Origin: Phycisphaerae bacterium | GTDB lineage: Bacteria > Chloroflexota > Anaerolineae > 4572-78 > J111 | Reading direction: 5' to 3' | Length of the DNA stretch: 64,000 nucleotides | Assembly (NCBI GenBank): GCA_028285035.1 | Contig: JANQQF010000090.1 | Span: 1-64,000 of the forward strand | Part shown: positions 61,756 to 64,000 of the stretch, one piece after another | Numbering within the stretch: the stretch's first letter is position 1 | Layout: the number at the start of each line of letters is the position of its first letter | The notes under the pieces: model-generated | Told to the model about the DNA's origin: nothing | Seen by the model: only the letters and a program-made list of their open reading frames with translations | Database searches by the model: none | Translations under genes and position numbers: made by a program

Positions 61756-63477
61756 CTAGTGCTTTTGCCAACGTCGAGATTGTTCAATCAATTTTTGATA
61801 AGCCGCAATTTGGCTTTGGCATTTCGAGGTCCACCACCCCAATTCTTCAGCCATCAAACGGGCAACTCCTGAGGCGGCCTGCAAGCCTTGATCGGGTGTA
61901 CGCAACATCACTTGGGTACGATGACGTAAAACATCAGCCAATGTTAAAGCCATTTCGTAACGAATCGCGTAGATCACCTGGGCCTTTATATACGAGGTAT
62001 CGGGATGAATTCTTTCACCTAAGCTCGGTCGGGTCTGGCATAAATCGATGACTTGGTTGGCCTCAGTGCCATAGGTTTGAATGAGGTTGGTGATAATATC
62101 AGGAGCCAACTGTGTCGTGGCTTCCATCCGCTGCACTTGTTCCCGCTGGTACTCTAACCAGGCCGAGATATTGCCACCGGGCAAATAACTCTTTTCGGTG
62201 CTACGAATATTTTTTGGTCCCAAAATTTTTTTAGCCATTTCAAGTGCCTCTTTGGCCATCGTCCGATAGGTGGTTAATTTACCACCAGCCAGACAAAGTA
62301 AGCCCGGTTTGATCTGTTCTACCCGATGTTGACGAGACAGGTTATAGGTGTTCAAGCGAAGTCGCCCGCTACTGGGTGACTTAGTTTGGCTCAATAGGGG
62401 ACGGACCCCGGCAAAGGTGCTAAGAACATCAGCCTCGATTATTGGATGGTGGGGGAAAGCTTGTTCGAGGGTTTCCAGAATATAAGTCACATCGTCTATG
62501 GTGGCATAGGCAGCCGCCGGGTCACCGCGATAGCTGGTATCGGTGGTGCCCATAATACTTTGCTCACCCCAGGGGATTAAAAACATGTATCGACCATCCT
62601 GAGGGGCCTTAAAGATTAAGGCACTTTGATGAGGCAATCGATTGCGGGGAACAACAAGATGAATTCCCTTGCTGGGATGTAACCACGCAGGCTGGTCCGG
62701 CCCTTTGGCTGAGGCCAAAAATTGGTTGGTCCAAGGGCCAAGGGCACTAACAACTAATCTCGCTCTCACTTCAAGCTCTTGCTGATTAACCTTATCAACC
62801 AGCATCGCGCCGCAAATCCTATTTTGACTTTCGCGCAATGCTGTCATTTTAACGTAATTTGCAAGTACCCCACCCGCTCGATGGGCCTGAATGATGTTAC
62901 TCAAAGTTAGACGAGCATCATCCGTTACACAATCATAATAATGAGCAGCTCCGGCGACTGGCCAGCTATTCAGGATTGGTTCATCGTCAACACTCTGTTT
63001 GGCCGACCACATTGTGGATGCTGGCCAGACTGGCTGCCTATCTGACCAAGAGGCGGCGGCCTGTCGTTGAGCAGCTTGTGTAAAGCGATTGTACAGCCAC
63101 ATAGCAATTGATAATCGCCACTTAGAATAAGCTTTACCTTGGTTAAAGGGTAGGGTGAAGGGAAGTAAGTGAACTAAATGCGGGGCTATATGGTAGAGAT
63201 GGTGACGTTGTTGACACGCCTCAGCAACCTGTTTGAAGTCAAGCTGAGCGAGATATCGCATCCCCCCATGAATCAATTTTGAGGACTGGCTGCTGGTCCC
63301 ACTAGCAAAATCACCTTGCTCCACTAGGGCCACTTTGTAGCCTTGTTGGGTCGCGACGTTAGCAATCCCCGCCCCAGTAATGCCTCCGCCGATGACTAAA
63401 ATATCAAAGGTTTCATTTGCCAGTCGATTTATGTTTTCTGCGCGAGTTTTGAAAGAGAATTCCTGGTTCATCATCAT
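61756..63477 (-). CDS. glpD: Glycerol-3-phosphate dehydrogenase, FAD-dependent
   Basis: A 573-residue membrane-associated flavoenzyme that oxidises glycerol-3-phosphate to dihydroxyacetone phosphate and feeds electrons to quinone. The FAD-binding ILVIGGGITGAGIANVA, the SSQSSKLIHGGMRYL signature and the C-terminal DAO domain are present. The start 63477 is consistent with the promoter at 63544-63571; the longer frame to 63543 would begin upstream of the predicted transcription start. It heads the operon with the lipid-kinase-like and kinase-methyltransferase genes. Confidence 0.96.
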   Translation of the reverse strand: MMMNQEFSFKTRAENINRLANETFDILVIGGGITGAGIANVATQQGYKVALVEQGDFASGTSSQSSKLIHGGMRYLAQLDFKQVAEACQQRHHLYHIAPHLVHLLPFTLPFNQGKAYSKWRLSIAMWLYNRFTQAAQRQAAASWSDRQPVWPASTMWSAKQSVDDEPILNSWPVAGAAHYYDCVTDDARLTLSNIIQAHRAGGVLANYVKMTALRESQNRICGAMLVDKVNQQELEVRARLVVSALGPWTNQFLASAKGPDQPAWLHPSKGIHLVVPRNRLPHQSALIFKAPQDGRYMFLIPWGEQSIMGTTDTSYRGDPAAAYATIDDVTYILETLEQAFPHHPIIEADVLSTFAGVRPLLSQTKSPSSGRLRLNTYNLSRQHRVEQIKPGLLCLAGGKLTTYRTMAKEALEMAKKILGPKNIRSTEKSYLPGGNISAWLEYQREQVQRMEATTQLAPDIITNLIQTYGTEANQVIDLCQTRPSLGERIHPDTSYIKAQVIYAIRYEMALTLADVLRHRTQVMLRTPDQGLQAASGVARLMAEELGWWTSKCQSQIAAYQKLIEQSRRWQKH

Positions 63478-63543
63478 ACACGCCCAACATTTATTGTTAA
63501 TTAAAATGTGAATTAACCAATTACCATACAAATATATACACAC

Positions 63544-63571
63544 ACTATAATGTTTTCGTGTAAAAAGTCAA
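63544..63571 (-). promoter_or_regulatory. promoter for glpD
   Basis: On the minus strand TTGACT, 16 bases, TATAGT (complement of ACTATA at 63544-63549). The predicted leader to ATG 63477 is about 60 nt. Confidence 0.6.
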
Positions 63572-63800
63572 ATGCCCACAAAAATCTTTTCACGTCCAAG
63601 TTTTAAAGAAGAATAGTAGAGTTTGGGTATTTCACATAAGTTTCTAATCAATCGAGCCTTTCAAGATTTCAGGCAATGGACAAGAACCCTGCACGAATTA
63701 CGATTAATATTTACACATCACAATTCTCTAGAAAACTAAACAAAAGAATTGTTACCAAATTAAACTTGAAATTATTCCGGTTCATTCATCACAGGGAAGA

Positions 63801-63829
63801 TTGTAACAACTCACCTCTGTGTCTATAAT
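63801..63829 (+). promoter_or_regulatory. promoter for the NTF2-like gene
   Basis: TTGTAA (63801-63806), 17 bases, perfect TATAAT (63824-63829), about 50 bases before the start codon. Confidence 0.55.
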
Positions 63830-63880
63830 GTGGGCCTCAAAAGAAGAAAAAACCATTCACTTATTCTTTGGGGAGGAATA

Positions 63881-64000
63881 ATGTCTGAAAATTTAGCGGC
63901 TGATAAGGTCGCCATTCGGGAAGTTGTAGAAAACTGGGTTTTATGGCGTGATGCCGGATTTTGGGAGCGCTTTGCCACCGTCTGGCACGATGATGGCTGG
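63881..64000 (+). CDS. NTF2/SnoaL-like protein (5' part)
   Basis: Forty codons are visible before the window ends, preceded by GGGAGGA six bases upstream of the ATG. VAIREVVENWVLWRDAGFWERF and a following VWHDDGW match the N-terminus of SnoaL/NTF2-like domain proteins, whose members range from polyketide cyclases to hydrolases. The function cannot be assigned from the fragment. Confidence 0.8.
   Translation, partial: MSENLAADKVAIREVVENWVLWRDAGFWERFATVWHDDGW

Larger units (their letters stand above)
63478..63880. other. divergent promoter region between glpD and the next gene
   Basis: About 400 AT-rich bases with no gene. It holds the glpD promoter on the minus strand (63544-63571) and a plus-strand promoter (63801-63829). 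Confidence 0.6.

Noticed and set aside
1..64000. tRNA or rRNA genes
   Set aside because: No cloverleaf with a TTCRA-type arm or rRNA signature was recognised; a dedicated search could still find one.

Overview
The window looks like chromosomal DNA of a Chloroflexota bacterium, probably Anaerolineae or a related class; this is inferred from content, not from a marker gene. The evidence is many secreted or lipid-anchored proteins with Thr-Pro linkers (29820-38293 and 8793-10160), LysM and TolB-like PD40 proteins, a secreted protein ending in a YLP-type tail, UbiB/ABC1 and SppA housekeeping proteins, AT-leaning base composition (mid-forties percent GC by eye), and dense short operons with clear Shine-Dalgarno (SD) sites and sigma70-like promoters. 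I found no rRNA, tRNA, CRISPR array or complete insertion sequence. Layout, left part: an M20-family hydrolase with altered metal ligands (334-1512); a cytosolic receiver-GAF-GAF-GAF histidine kinase whose receiver lacks its phospho-acceptor Asp (1667-4387); a two-gene unit of a helical protein and an SPFH protein fused to an excisionase-type HTH (4447-6085), closed by a terminator; a pentapeptide protein; then a leader with two hairpins sharing the same seven-base loop, upstream of rph and hpt (7147-8680). A membrane protein with acidic Trp repeats, an adenylate cyclase, a UbiB kinase, SppA, pyrimidine-nucleoside phosphorylase and a potassium module (channel with RCK domains, TrkA, TrkH) follow to 19877. 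Middle part: a jacalin-HhH fusion, an M48 protease with zinc ribbons, a large heparinase II/III-like secreted protein with two PKD domains, two polytopic glycosyltransferase-like proteins, a small P-loop kinase, a stand-alone response regulator, and a run of surface proteins (Thr-Pro lipoproteins, a glycoside-hydrolase-like protein, a DUF3160 lipoprotein) interrupted by lysA. An mnmH/selU gene (tRNA 2-selenouridine synthase) follows. Right part: a carbohydrate ABC operon (LysM-containing binding protein, two permeases, Gfo/Idh/MocA oxidoreductase) with a strong promoter, palindromic candidate operators and a terminator-like hairpin after the binding-protein gene; a nitroreductase, type III polyketide synthase and ICMT-like methyltransferase operon of the phenolic-lipid type; a ROK kinase; a quinone oxidoreductase; an ornithine-cyclodeaminase-like and MttB-like pair; MscS; a LysM-PD40 protein; a second pentapeptide protein with a zinc ribbon; DUF1638 with a tiny zinc-ribbon protein; a ThDP enzyme; and a glpD, lipid-kinase-like, P-loop-kinase/methyltransferase operon. 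The window ends in the first 40 codons of an NTF2/SnoaL-like protein. The candidates I consider least explained are the twin-hairpin leader (7147-7237), the SPFH-HTH unit, the kinase-methyltransferase fusion beside glpD, and the OCD-MttB/DUF1638 neighbourhood.
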